This document shows, piece after piece, positions 45,932 to 55,173 of a stretch of 64,000 bases of DNA. Each line of letters opens with the position of its first letter. The stretch's first letter is position 1. The stretch comes from Methylorubrum populi. GTDB lineage: Bacteria; Pseudomonadota; Alphaproteobacteria; Rhizobiales; Beijerinckiaceae. The notes under the pieces are model-generated. The model worked only from the letters and a program-made list of their open reading frames with translations. It was not told the origin of the DNA and made no database searches. A program made the position numbers and the translations under genes. The stretch lies in contig NZ_AP014809.1 in NCBI RefSeq assembly GCF_002355515.1, positions 558,001 to 622,000 of the forward strand, given 5' to 3'.

Positions 45932-46007
45932 AGCCGGGAGTGTCCGAGTTCCGGACCGGTGATCCTGCGCCCCTCGGCTCGCCGGCCCGGCGCCCGCAGC
46001 ACGCCCC

Positions 46008-46172
46008 TCAGCAGCAATAGGCCTTCAGGCCGGCACCGGCTATGACGAAACCCGTCACGAGTGAGAGCCCGCCGGCCATCTCCAGCCGAGCGGTCCAATC
46101 CGGGTAACGCGGGGCCCGGCCGGCCAGCACGACGCTGCAGGACAAGCTCACGAGACTGAGCAGCGCAATCAT
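46008..46172 (-). CDS. 54-residue two-helix membrane protein
   Basis: MIALLSLVSLSCSVVLAGRA starts the protein, then PRYPDWTARLEMAGGLSLVT and a second hydrophobic segment GFVIAGAGLKAYCC. Two transmembrane helices are joined by a polar loop containing Trp, and the chain ends with two adjacent cysteines. GGGAGG lies close before the ATG, a strong ribosome binding site. Too short for most gene callers and no recognised family. It lies between rsmB and an unrecognised membrane protein. Confidence 0.65.
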   Translation of the reverse strand: MIALLSLVSLSCSVVLAGRAPRYPDWTARLEMAGGLSLVTGFVIAGAGLKAYCC

Positions 46173-46475
46173 CCATCCTCCCGGTCGAGCGACCGTCGCG
46201 GCGCCGCTCCAGCGGTCGCCGGGCCGTTTACGACGACGTTAACGCACGAGCCGTGCGGCGGGGCATCCCCGCTATCCCCGTTCTCCCCAGCTCGATCCGT
46301 CGGATACAAGGATAGCCGGCGACAAACCATGTCGGAGGCCTACCCGTTGCACAACTTATGTTGCGAAACGGTATTAACCATTCATTCAAGTGAGTAAACA
46401 AAGCCTTAGCAAGCCCGCTCAACTTGAGCTAAATATTTCTCACACAACGAACTGTCCTCCCGTTTCGGCGGCCCC
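46173..46475. promoter_or_regulatory. Divergent region upstream of the membrane protein at 46476
   Basis: About 300 bases between the 54-residue ORF and the polytopic membrane protein. The half next to the latter is AT-rich (46330-46440, with several TTA/ATT steps), likely the promoter. No repeat or terminator found. Confidence 0.35.
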
Positions 46476-47549
46476 ATGACTTCCGTGTCCAGCTTCTGGG
46501 TGCGCTCTTCCGTCATGCTTGCAGGCGCAGCAAGCTTTCTCCTCGTCGGGACGGGGGCCGCCAGTGCCCACGTCAAATGGTTTTGTGTTTTCGATGTCGC
46601 CGGCCAGCCGCGCGGTCTCGAACAGGTGCTCTGCACCGACTTCGAATGGCTGACCGGTCTCGCCCTCGTCTGCCTGATGTTCGGCTGCCTGACCGAGGGC
46701 ACGCCGCTCGGCACGTCGCTCCTCAACGCCCTCGACCGCGTCACGGCGCTGCTTCGGGTCAACAGCGTCCTGATCGTTCGGGCGGTGGTGGGGTTCTTTC
46801 TCGTCTCGCTGTGGAATCTCGGCGGGATCATCCTGACACCGGAGCTGAAGACGGACGTCGCCTGGATCCCGTGGCTGCAACTCGCCATGGCCGCCGGGCT
46901 TCTCTGGAAACGCACCCTTCCCCTCACCGCCGCCGGTATCGTGTTCCTGTTCGGCTTCGCCGTCTGGAACTACGGCGTCTTCCACCTCGCCGATTATCCG
47001 GTGTTCCTCGGCGTGGCTGCCTTCCTCGCGCTGACCGCCTTCGATCGCACCCTGTTCGGCCAGCGCCCCATCGACGTGGTGCGCATCGCCGCCGCGATCA
47101 CCCTGATGTGGGCTTCCGTCGAGAAGTGGGCCTACCCCCACTGGACCGATCCGCTGATCGCCGCCAAGCCCGGCATGACGATGGGCGCCTCGCCGGAACT
47201 CTTCATGCAGGCCGCCGGCGTCATCGAGTTCACCCTGGCCTTCGCCCTGATCTGGACGCCCCTGGTGCGCCGCGCCTCGGCGATCATCCTGACGGCGGTC
47301 TTCGTCTCGGCCATCGTCGAGTTCGGCAAAGTCGACGCCATCGGCCACTCGGGCATCATCGCGGTCCTGATCGCGATCGCCGCCGACAACGCCCGGGTGC
47401 CCGCCACCCGCCGGGATGTGGTCCTGGCCCCGGTCTACTATGCCAGCGCCCTGATGCTGTTCCTCGGCGTCTACTACTTCGCCCACAGCACGCTCTACGG
47501 CGAAGGCTACGCCATCGGTGCGGGGTTGGGGGGCATGCCGGTGATCTGA
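46476..47549 (+). CDS. Polytopic membrane protein, function unknown
   Basis: 357 residues. An N-terminal signal or signal-anchor (SVMLAGAASFLLVGTGAASA) is followed by HVKWFCVFDVAGQPRGLE and about eight transmembrane helices. A conserved-looking WNYGVFHLADYPVFLG lies near the middle and WASVEKWAYPHWTDPLIA follows. The helices and loop length resemble the DoxX fold, but I cannot place it in a family. ATG at residue 14 (46515) is an alternative start. The protein is rich in Trp and has few charges, so it is likely fully membrane-embedded. Followed by a hairpin terminator. Confidence 0.75.
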   Translation: MTSVSSFWVRSSVMLAGAASFLLVGTGAASAHVKWFCVFDVAGQPRGLEQVLCTDFEWLTGLALVCLMFGCLTEGTPLGTSLLNALDRVTALLRVNSVLIVRAVVGFFLVSLWNLGGIILTPELKTDVAWIPWLQLAMAAGLLWKRTLPLTAAGIVFLFGFAVWNYGVFHLADYPVFLGVAAFLALTAFDRTLFGQRPIDVVRIAAAITLMWASVEKWAYPHWTDPLIAAKPGMTMGASPELFMQAAGVIEFTLAFALIWTPLVRRASAIILTAVFVSAIVEFGKVDAIGHSGIIAVLIAIAADNARVPATRRDVVLAPVYYASALMLFLGVYYFAHSTLYGEGYAIGAGLGGMPVI

Positions 47550-47911
47550 CCGGCCTCGCCTTCGAGTGACGCTTCCCGGGGATGCCTCGTGCACGAGGGG
47601 CATCCCCAAACCGATTGCCGGGCCAATGGCCGCGCCGTCGAAATGGGATCGCGGCAGACGAGCGCGACGCTCGAAACAGCGTGAGAAAGATCTGCGCGGC
47701 ACTGCCTTCACGTTTCGATAAGTTTACCGAATCCAACCATCGATGATCTTGGTGTCGCGCACCAAGACGACGCTCCGTTCAACCTGCCGAAAGAAGCAAT
47801 TCGTTAAATACGCGCTGATGCAATTTTCCTACACCGGCGCCGTTTAACGCGATGGCAAGCCGGCCGGACCGACAGTTCTGCCTGTAACGACGCGGCACCG
47901 GACGGGATGGC
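47550..47911. other. Intergenic region before the PLP-enzyme gene
   Basis: About 360 bases. It begins with the terminator of the preceding gene, then holds a perfect 7-bp inverted repeat CTTGGTG-TCGCG-CACCAAG at 47748-47766. The following stretch is AT-rich up to the start codon, which fits a promoter. No small gene seen. Confidence 0.4.
47578..47607 (+). terminator. Hairpin terminator after the polytopic membrane protein
   Basis: GGGGATGCC pairs with GGCATCCCC, enclosing a further palindrome CTCGTGCACGAG with a two-base bulge. It starts 29 bases after the stop of the membrane protein. No T run, but a very stable stem. Confidence 0.65.
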
Positions 47912-49105
47912 ATGAGATATCGTGAGCAGACCGACGCGACGACCCAGCAGCCCGCGGAGGGCGTTCGCCGCCTCCCGAGCGCGCCGGCACTCGGCGACGA
48001 TCACGCCCTGCGCGGCCTCGACTTCGCCTCGCAGGATTGCCTCGGCCTCTCCACCCATCCGGAGATCGTGGCCGCCGCCGCCGACGTCCTGCGCCGATTC
48101 GGCGTGCGCAGCGTGTGCGCCGCGGCCGAGGCCGGCGATCCCGGCCTCGCCGTCGCCCTGGAGCGTCGGATCGCCGACTTCCTCCAGATGGAGACGGCTT
48201 TGCTCTGCCCGACCGGCCGCGCCGCCGCCCGGACCGTGATCCGCGGCCTCGTGCGCCCGGCCGACCACGTGGTGATCGATGCCGCCATCCGCGGGGGCCT
48301 GCGGGACGATGCCGAGGCCGCAACCGACAACCTCCAGCCGTTCCGTCACCTCGATGCGGATCACTGCCGCGACCGTCTTCAGGCCATACGCGCCCGAGAC
48401 GCGCGGAACGGTATCCTGGTCGTGACCGAGAGCCTGTCGCCGCTCGATTCCGGTACGCCGGACCTCGCCGCCCTGCGGGCGCTGTGCGACGAGTTCGGCG
48501 CGACGCTCCTCGTGGACGTGGCTCAGGACCTGGGCTGCCTCGGCGAGGACGGGCGCGGCCATCTCGGCCTTCAGGATATGCTCGGCAAGGCCGATCTGGT
48601 GATCGGTAGCTTCTCGAAGAGCTTTGCCTCGAACGGCGGCTTCGTGGCCGCCCGGACCCGGGCGGTGACGGCGTGCCTGCGGGCCGGCGAGACCGAGCAG
48701 GCGCTCTCGCCGATCCAGCTTGCGGTGATCCTCAAAGCCTTCGCCATCATCGGCGTGGCCGAGGGTTCCGAGCGCCGTGCCCGGCTGATGCGCAACGTCC
48801 TGAACCTGCGCACGGCGCTGCGCGAGCGCGCTCTGAGCGTTTGCGGCGAGCCCTGCACCTCGGTCTCCGTCGAGATCGGCTTCGGTGAGCGTGCCCGCTG
48901 CTTCACTCACCATCTGTCCGAGTTCGGCCTGCTGGCCGATCTCGCCGGCCTGGAGGAAACCGGGCGCCTGCGCCTGCACGTCACCGCCGGGCATTCCGAT
49001 GCCGAGGTCGCGCGGGCTGCCGCCTGCGTCGCCGCCGCGCTGGACCGGGCGCAGGCCGACCTGTCACGCTCGGCCCGCCGGACGCGCCTGCGCGCCGCTG
49101 CCTGA
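47912..49105 (+). CDS. Divergent alpha-oxoamine synthase family PLP enzyme
   Basis: 397 residues, fold type I. It resembles BioF, KBL and serine palmitoyltransferase, which condense an amino acid with an acyl-CoA. The PLP lysine lies in GSFSKSFASNGGF and the Asp of the pyridine ring in LLVDVAQDLGCLG. Two conserved positions differ: the ring-stacking His of the HAS motif reads IRG (VIDAAIRGGLRDD), and the AHS/AHG motif after the Asp reads AQD. So the reaction cannot be predicted with confidence. It is a single gene. Alternatives are a sphingoid-type base synthase or an autoinducer (CqsA-like) synthase, both unproven. Confidence 0.75.
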   Translation: MRYREQTDATTQQPAEGVRRLPSAPALGDDHALRGLDFASQDCLGLSTHPEIVAAAADVLRRFGVRSVCAAAEAGDPGLAVALERRIADFLQMETALLCPTGRAAARTVIRGLVRPADHVVIDAAIRGGLRDDAEAATDNLQPFRHLDADHCRDRLQAIRARDARNGILVVTESLSPLDSGTPDLAALRALCDEFGATLLVDVAQDLGCLGEDGRGHLGLQDMLGKADLVIGSFSKSFASNGGFVAARTRAVTACLRAGETEQALSPIQLAVILKAFAIIGVAEGSERRARLMRNVLNLRTALRERALSVCGEPCTSVSVEIGFGERARCFTHHLSEFGLLADLAGLEETGRLRLHVTAGHSDAEVARAAACVAAALDRAQADLSRSARRTRLRAAA

Positions 49106-49175
49106 CCGACGCTCCGCTCGGACCGGTGCGAGCGTCGTCTTCCCGCCAGCGGTTATCGCCGCGCGGAACCGGGCA

Positions 49176-49505
49176 CTAGAGAATCATCCCGCGGGCGTCC
49201 GCCTCCCTCTCGACGGCGTCGAGCAGGGCGCGGGAGGCGATCAGCCGTCGGTCGATCATCGGATCGGTGAGCCGGTCGATCCAGAGCGGCCACGTCGCCC
49301 GCGCCTCGAGGGTGCGGCCTTCGAGATCGCTGCGCACGGCGCGCAGATACGGAACCGCTCCGGGCCCGAGCCGGTCGAGAGTGAGACACAGGTCGCGGCG
49401 GAACTCCTGCGAGATCCGGGCGAGTCCGGCATGGGCGGATTCGTAGGCGCCGATCAGGGCATGGGCGTGCCCGACCGCCTCCTGGGGAAAGGTCGTGCGA
49501 AACAT
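49176..49505 (-). CDS. Hypothetical helical protein
   Basis: 109 residues, mostly helical, with MFRTTFPQEAVGHAHALIGA at the start and ALLDAVEREADARGMIL at the end. No signal peptide, membrane segment or recognised domain. It converges on the PLP-enzyme gene and is divergent from fabD, whose promoter probably overlaps its upstream region. A longer frame on the same strand from 50286 overlaps fabD and is a shadow. Confidence 0.6.
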   Translation of the reverse strand: MFRTTFPQEAVGHAHALIGAYESAHAGLARISQEFRRDLCLTLDRLGPGAVPYLRAVRSDLEGRTLEARATWPLWIDRLTDPMIDRRLIASRALLDAVEREADARGMIL

Positions 49506-49792
49506 GGCGGGTTTCTCGCGAAGCCTGTCCAGTCAATGCGCGGAATCGTGCGGGGTTCTGCCGGCGGCGCCGGTAATCTACGGTCGAGCTTGGGTTTTTC
49601 GCCGATCTGATCTTGTGCAGCGCATTGTTGACAGGTGCCGCACGTGATGCGACTGCGCCGCACCTTAAACAGGGTCTCCCGACGATCCCGGTCAGCGGCA
49701 GTCCGTCTCGTGGCTGCGCGCGTGCGGCGTGACGGCGGGCGCGACCCCGATGCGCCGGGGCACCCGTCCCGGTGCCGAGGCGACGGGACGTC

Positions 49793-50725
49793 ATGACGCG
49801 AGCCTTCATCTTTCCGGGACAGGGCAGCCAAGCGGTCGGTATGGGTAAGGCGCTGAGCGACGCCTTCCCGGCCGCCCGGCAGGTCTTCGAGGAGGTCGAT
49901 GCGGCGCTCGGCCAGAACCTGTCGCGGCTGATGTTCGAGGGTCCCTCCGAGGAGCTCACGCTGACCGCCAACGCCCAGCCGGCGCTGATGGCGGCGAGCC
50001 TTGCGGTGCTGCGCACCCTGGAGGCCGAGCGCGGCCTCGATCTCGCCCGCGACGCCGCTTTCGTGGCCGGCCACTCTCTCGGCGAGTACTCGGCGCTCGC
50101 CGCCGCCGGCACCTTCTCGATCTCGGACACCGCCCGCCTGCTGCGCATCCGCGGCGAGGCGATGCAGCGGGCAGTGGCTCCCGGCGTCGGCGCCATGGCC
50201 GCCCTGCTCGGTCCGGACCTCGCGACCGCGCGCGATATCGCCGAAGAGGCGGCGCAGGGCACGGTCTGCGATGTCGCCAACGACAACGGCGCGGGCCAGG
50301 TCGTCCTCTCCGGTCACCGGGAGGCCGTCGAGCGGGCGATGGCACTGGCTCAGGGACGCAGCGTGCGTCGGGCGGTCCTTCTCAATGTCTCCGCCCCCTT
50401 CCACTGCGCCCTGATGGCACCGGCAGCGGAGGCGATGCGCGGCGCGCTGGCCGAAGTGACGATGAAGGCGCCGGTCGTTCCCGTTTACGCCAACGTCACC
50501 GCCGGCCCGCTCACCGAGCCGGACGCGATCCGCGACGCGCTGGTGACCCAGGTCACCGGAACCGTGCGCTGGGCCGAGAGCGTCGCCGCCATGGCGGAGG
50601 CCGGCGTCGATCGCTTCTTCGAACTCGGCGCCGGCAAGGTCCTGACCGGTCTCGTCAAGCGGATCGCACCGAGTGCCGCCGCCAGCGCGGTCGGCACGCC
50701 CGACGACGTCGCCGCCTACGCCTGA
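49793..50725 (+). CDS. fabD: Malonyl CoA-ACP transacylase
   Basis: 310 residues. Moves malonyl groups from CoA to ACP to start fatty acid elongation. The nucleophile is S95 (GHSLGEYSAL), and the second active-site residue His lies in NVSAPFHCALM (about 204). ATG 49793 gives MTRAFIFPGQGSQAVGM, the standard FabD start; the in-frame ATG at 49772 adds seven basic residues. It heads the fabD-fabG-acpP-fabF-mltG order typical of many proteobacteria, 29 bases before fabG. Confidence 0.96.
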   Translation: MTRAFIFPGQGSQAVGMGKALSDAFPAARQVFEEVDAALGQNLSRLMFEGPSEELTLTANAQPALMAASLAVLRTLEAERGLDLARDAAFVAGHSLGEYSALAAAGTFSISDTARLLRIRGEAMQRAVAPGVGAMAALLGPDLATARDIAEEAAQGTVCDVANDNGAGQVVLSGHREAVERAMALAQGRSVRRAVLLNVSAPFHCALMAPAAEAMRGALAEVTMKAPVVPVYANVTAGPLTEPDAIRDALVTQVTGTVRWAESVAAMAEAGVDRFFELGAGKVLTGLVKRIAPSAAASAVGTPDDVAAYA

Positions 50726-50754
50726 CCTTTCTCCCAATCAGAAGAGCCGACAGC

Positions 50755-51495
50755 ATGTTCGACCTCACCGGCCGCAAGGCCCTCGTCACCGGCGCAACCG
50801 GCGGGCTCGGCGGGGCGATCGCCCGGGCGCTCCATGCTCAGGGTGCGCATGTCGCTCTGTCCGGCACCCGCCGGGCGGTCCTCGATGAGGTAGCGGCGGA
50901 GCTCGGCGGCGAACGCGTGGCGGTGGTCGAGGCCAACCTCGCGGACAAGGACGCCGTCGAGGCCCTTCTGCCGGCTGCCGAATCGGCGCTCGGCGGGCTC
51001 GACATCCTGGTCAACAATGCCGGCATCACCCGCGACAACCTCTTCATGCGGATGAAGGACGAGGAGTGGGAGGCGGTTCTCAACGTCAATCTCACCGCCG
51101 CCTTCCGCCTGTCGCGCGCCGCGCTCAGAGGAATGATGAAGCGCCGCTACGGCCGCATCATCGGCATCGGTTCGGTGGTCGGCGCCACCGGAAATCCGGG
51201 ACAGGGCAACTACGCGGCGGCCAAGGCCGGACTCGTCGGCATGACGAAGGCGCTGGCGGCCGAGGTTGCCACCCGCGGCATCACGGTCAACTGCATCGCG
51301 CCGGGCTTCATCGCGTCGGCGATGACCGACGCGCTGAACGAGAAGCAGCGCGAGACGATTCTGACCCGCGTTCCCGCGGGCCGGCTCGGCACCGCGGCCG
51401 AGATCGGCGCGGCGGCGGTCTATCTCGCCTCGGAAGAAGCGGGTTACGTGACGGGGCAGACGCTCCACGTCAACGGCGGCATGGCAATGTACTGA
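50755..51495 (+). CDS. fabG: 3-oxoacyl-ACP reductase
   Basis: 246 residues. Reduces 3-oxoacyl-ACP with NADPH. SDR features are GATGGLGGAIA, NNAGITRDN, the Ser in IGIGSVVGATGNPG and the Tyr-X3-Lys in NYAAAKAG. The ending TGQTLHVNGGMAMY is the normal FabG C-terminus. The start has AGAAGAG ten bases upstream. It is followed by a 260-base gap before acpP. Confidence 0.96.
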   Translation: MFDLTGRKALVTGATGGLGGAIARALHAQGAHVALSGTRRAVLDEVAAELGGERVAVVEANLADKDAVEALLPAAESALGGLDILVNNAGITRDNLFMRMKDEEWEAVLNVNLTAAFRLSRAALRGMMKRRYGRIIGIGSVVGATGNPGQGNYAAAKAGLVGMTKALAAEVATRGITVNCIAPGFIASAMTDALNEKQRETILTRVPAGRLGTAAEIGAAAVYLASEEAGYVTGQTLHVNGGMAMY

Positions 51496-51578
51496 GACCG
51501 TCCACAAAGGGGTGTTCTGTCCGGAAAACCACGGCGATGAATGCTTTCTGAACCGCCCCTCGCCAGAGCGGAAACCCT

Positions 51579-51588
51579 GTGTTAACAC
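51579..51588. promoter_or_regulatory. Perfect 10-base palindrome upstream of acpP
   Basis: GTGTTAACAC lies in the fabG-acpP gap, about 170 bases before the acpP start. Perfect symmetry with an HpaI-like core suggests an operator, but no regulator is known to bind it here. Confidence 0.35.
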
Positions 51589-51756
51589 CCGGCTCAGCCG
51601 TGCAGGGGAGTTGACGGTTCAGCGGGTTGCGGCTTTTCCAAACCACGCGCGATCGAACACCGGCCGTCCAGAAAAATCCCCGGAGCGGGAAGGCGGCCAC
51701 GGCGCTTTCGTCAGAAGCACACACCATCACGATCGAGAAGACGAGGACCAACAACG

Positions 51757-51993
51757 ATGAGCGATATCGCCGAGCGCGTGAAGAAGATCGTCGTCGAGCA
51801 CCTGGGCGTCGAGCCTGAGAAGGTCACCGAGGCCTCCAACTTCATCGACGATCTCGGCGCCGACAGCCTCGACACCGTCGAGCTGGTGATGGCGTTCGAG
51901 GAGGAGTTCAACGTCGAGATCCCGGACGACGCGGCCGAGACCATCCAGACGGTCGGCGACGCGATCAAGTTCCTGGAGAAGAACTCCGCCTAA
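51757..51993 (+). CDS. acpP: Acyl carrier protein
   Basis: 78 residues, very acidic. The 4'-phosphopantetheine is attached to S37 in the canonical [12 protein letters not shown] motif. It carries growing acyl chains for the Fab enzymes. The 260-base leader after fabG is unusually long, which suits an own promoter for this highly expressed gene. It is followed by fabF after about 125 bases. Confidence 0.97.
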   Translation: MSDIAERVKKIVVEHLGVEPEKVTEASNFIDDLGADSLDTVELVMAFEEEFNVEIPDDAAETIQTVGDAIKFLEKNSA

Positions 51994-52117
51994 GGCGGTG
52001 TCCTCGCGCGGGCGGGGTCGACAAGGCCCCGCGCGCCACCATGTTTCGAAACCGTCATCGTCCCCCGGGACGAACAATGAGTCCTTCGCGGACTGAGCGG
52101 ATCGTTGGGATCAGGCA

Positions 52118-53380
52118 ATGCGTCGGGTGGTGATCACGGGTCTGGGGATGGTGTCGCCTCTGGGTGGCAACGTCGAGCATACCTGGAGCCGCCTCATCGC
52201 CGGTGACAGCGGTGCCTCCGCGGTCATCGCCTTCCAGACCGACGATCTCGCCTGCCGGATCGCCTGCACGTTGCCCTTCGGCGACGGCTCCAACGGCACC
52301 TTCAACCCCGACCAGTGGATGGAGGTGAAGGAGCAGCGCAAGGTCGATCCGTTCATCGTCTACGCCATGGCTGCCGCCGGCCAGGCGCTCGACGACGCCG
52401 ATTGGCACCCGAAATCCGACGCGGATCAGGAGGCCACCGGCGTCCTGATCGGCTCCGGCATCGGCGGCATCGGCACGATCTACGATGCCTCCGTGACCCT
52501 GCACGAGAAGGGTCCGCGGCGCATCTCGCCCTTCTTCATTCCCGGCCGCATCATCAACCTCGCCTCCGGGCAGGTCTCGATCCAGCATGGGCTGAAGGGA
52601 CCGAATCACGCGGTCGTCACCGCCTGCTCCACCGGTGCGCACGCCATCGGCGACGCCTCCCGTCTGATCGCGCTGGGCGACGCCGACGTCATGGTGGCGG
52701 GCGGCACGGAGGCGCCGGTCAACCGGCTGTCGCTGGCGGGCTTCGCCGCCTGCCGCGCGCTCTCCACCGGCTTCAACGACCAGCCGACCAAGGCGTCGCG
52801 TCCCTACGACCGCGACCGCGACGGGTTCGTCATGGGCGAAGGCGCCGGCATCGTCGTGCTCGAGGAGTACGAGCACGCCAAGGCGCGCGGCGCCAAGATC
52901 TACGCCGAGGTGATCGGCTACGGCCTGTCGGGCGACGCCTACCACATCACCTCGCCCGCCCCGGACGGCGACGGCGGCTACCGCTGCATGAAGGCCGCGG
53001 TGAAGCGCGCCGGGATCGACCCGTCCGAGATCGACTATATCAACGCCCACGGCACCTCGACGCCGCTCGGCGACGAGCTGGAGCTGAAGGCGGTCGAGCG
53101 GCTGCTCGGCGACGCCGCCTCCAAGGCGTCGATGTCCTCCACCAAGTCGGCGATCGGCCACCTGCTCGGCGCGGCCGGCGCCGTGGAGGCGATCTTCTCC
53201 GTGCTGGCGATCCGCGACGGCGTGATGCCGCCGACGCTGAACCTCGACAACCCGTCGGTCGAGACCGCCATCGACCTCGTGCCCCACGAGGCCAAGCGCA
53301 AGCGCGTCGATACGGTGCTCTCGAACTCCTTCGGCTTCGGCGGTACCAACGCCTCGCTGCTGATGCGCCGGGTCGGCTGA
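52118..53380 (+). CDS. fabF: 3-oxoacyl-ACP synthase II
   Basis: 420 residues. Condensing enzyme for C16 to C18 elongation. Active-site C in TACSTGAHAIGDA, with the two His in NAHGTSTPLGD and AIGHLLGAAG. The ending [16 protein letters not shown] is typical. It differs from FabB (12452) mainly in its length and in sitting directly behind acpP, as FabF does in most proteobacteria. Confidence 0.96.
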   Translation: MRRVVITGLGMVSPLGGNVEHTWSRLIAGDSGASAVIAFQTDDLACRIACTLPFGDGSNGTFNPDQWMEVKEQRKVDPFIVYAMAAAGQALDDADWHPKSDADQEATGVLIGSGIGGIGTIYDASVTLHEKGPRRISPFFIPGRIINLASGQVSIQHGLKGPNHAVVTACSTGAHAIGDASRLIALGDADVMVAGGTEAPVNRLSLAGFAACRALSTGFNDQPTKASRPYDRDRDGFVMGEGAGIVVLEEYEHAKARGAKIYAEVIGYGLSGDAYHITSPAPDGDGGYRCMKAAVKRAGIDPSEIDYINAHGTSTPLGDELELKAVERLLGDAASKASMSSTKSAIGHLLGAAGAVEAIFSVLAIRDGVMPPTLNLDNPSVETAIDLVPHEAKRKRVDTVLSNSFGFGGTNASLLMRRVG

Positions 53381-53608
53381 CGAGCACGGTTCCTGCGACG
53401 GGACGCAGCGTGTGGCGGGCCGGCCGCAGGCAACGCCATTTCGCCACAAAACAGCTTACACTGCCTCGCAAAACGCCCGGCCCTCGGCTGGGCGGAGACT
53501 TTGTGAGAGACGCTCCAGGCTCGATCCTTCGAACGCTCGGCGACCGCCCGGCAACCGGGGAAAGACTTTCTGAGCGGGGCGCCGCAAAGGGCCACAGCAG
53601 GATTCCGG

Positions 53609-55018
53609 ATGTTTCGCAGACGACAAGATCCGCCGTCTCCGCCGCCCGCTTCCGAGGAGCCGTCGCTGCCGAACCGGCCCTCGCCGCGTAGCCCGAGCGA
53701 GGCGATCAAGCCGACCGTCGCCCCTCCCCCGCCCGAGAAGCCCGAGCGCCGCCGCGGCGGACTGCTCGCCACCATCAGCGGGTTCCTGACGCTGGGCGTG
53801 GTGCTGGCGCTCGGTGCCCTCGTCGGCCTCACCCTGCTCAACCGCCAAGCGTCCGAGCCGGGGCCGCTCCCCGCCGACAAGGTCGTGGTGATTCCCAATC
53901 GCAGCGGCACCTCGGAAATCGCCAGCATTCTCGCCCGCGAGGGCGTGATCGAGCATCCGAGCCTGTTCGAGATGTCCGCCCGCTTCGGCGGCAGGGGGCC
54001 GCTCAAGCATGGCGAGTACATGTTCAAGGCTCATGCCAGCGTGAAGGACACGATCGAGACGCTGACCAACGGGCGTCAGGTCCAGCACGCCATCACCTTC
54101 CCCGAGGGTCTGACCTCGGAGCAGATCGTCGCCCGCCTCAACGACAACGACGTGCTGTCCGGCGAGATCGCCGAGACGCCGCCCGAGGGCTCGCTCCTGC
54201 CCGACACCTACAAGTTCGAGCGCGGCGCCACCCGCCAGCAGATCCTCAACCTGATGCGCGCCAAGCAGCGCGAGGTGCTGAACCAGATCTGGCAGCGCCG
54301 CAGCGCCGAGGTGCCGGTGAAGACGCCGGCCGAGATGGTGACGCTGGCCTCCATCGTCGAGAAGGAGACCGGCCGCGCCGACGAGCGGCCGCGGGTGGCC
54401 GGCGTGTTCGTCAACCGCCTGCAGAAGCGGATGAAGCTGCAATCCGATCCGACTATCGTCTACGGCCTCGTCGGCGGGCGCGGCACCCTCGGGCGCGGCA
54501 TTCTGCGCTCGGAGATCGAGCGGCCGACCCCCTACAACACCTACGTGATCGAGGGCCTTCCGCCGGGGCCGATCGCCAATCCGGGCCGGGCGGCGCTGGA
54601 GGCGGTCGCCAATCCGTCGCGCACCAAGGACCTCTACTTCGTCGCCGATGGCACCGGCGGCCACGCCTTCGCCGATTCGCTGGAAGGTCACCAACGCAAC
54701 GTGACCCGCTGGCGCCAGGTGGAGCGCGCCCGCCAGCAGTCGCAGCAGGCCGATCCCGCCGCCGTCGACAAGGTCGATCCGAACACCGCCGAGCCCAATG
54801 CGGGCCAGCCCTCCGGTCAGCCCGGCACCAATCCGGGCCGCGCCTCCGCCTACGCGCCGGGCTCGAACGTGGCGCTCGACGGCGCAGCCGCCGACGGCAC
54901 GGGCGGAGCGCGTCCGAAGGCCTTCGACGCCTCCGAGGGCACGCGGCTCGATCCCCTGCGCAACAAGACCTACGATCTCGGCTCGCCGAAGACGGTCCCG
55001 GCCCTGCGCAACCCGTGA
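53609..55018 (+). CDS. mltG: Endolytic murein transglycosylase MltG
   Basis: 469 residues. It cleaves nascent glycan strands and is thought to act as a terminase of peptidoglycan synthesis. A Pro-rich cytosolic tail precedes one transmembrane helix (about residues 54-77). The YceG domain follows, with LysM-like RSGTSEIASILAREGVIEHP and the catalytic glutamate E251 in LASIVEKETG, and the Asp in LQSDPTIVYGL. The last 100 residues are a low-complexity Pro/Gly/Asn tail beyond the normal end. AGGA precedes the ATG. Placement after fabF is a widespread gene order. Confidence 0.93.
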   Translation: MFRRRQDPPSPPPASEEPSLPNRPSPRSPSEAIKPTVAPPPPEKPERRRGGLLATISGFLTLGVVLALGALVGLTLLNRQASEPGPLPADKVVVIPNRSGTSEIASILAREGVIEHPSLFEMSARFGGRGPLKHGEYMFKAHASVKDTIETLTNGRQVQHAITFPEGLTSEQIVARLNDNDVLSGEIAETPPEGSLLPDTYKFERGATRQQILNLMRAKQREVLNQIWQRRSAEVPVKTPAEMVTLASIVEKETGRADERPRVAGVFVNRLQKRMKLQSDPTIVYGLVGGRGTLGRGILRSEIERPTPYNTYVIEGLPPGPIANPGRAALEAVANPSRTKDLYFVADGTGGHAFADSLEGHQRNVTRWRQVERARQQSQQADPAAVDKVDPNTAEPNAGQPSGQPGTNPGRASAYAPGSNVALDGAAADGTGGARPKAFDASEGTRLDPLRNKTYDLGSPKTVPALRNP

Positions 55019-55173
55019 CCTGCCCCCGCAAGGGCCGTCCCGGTGCGCCCGAATGGACGCTCCGGGAGCATCTGATTCCCTGTTGAATTGCCGCCCTCGG
55101 ACCGCTTCCGGGCAATCGCCGAGGATGTTTCCGACCTCCGTCACGGCGATCTGCGAGCGGATGCCGAACTAGA

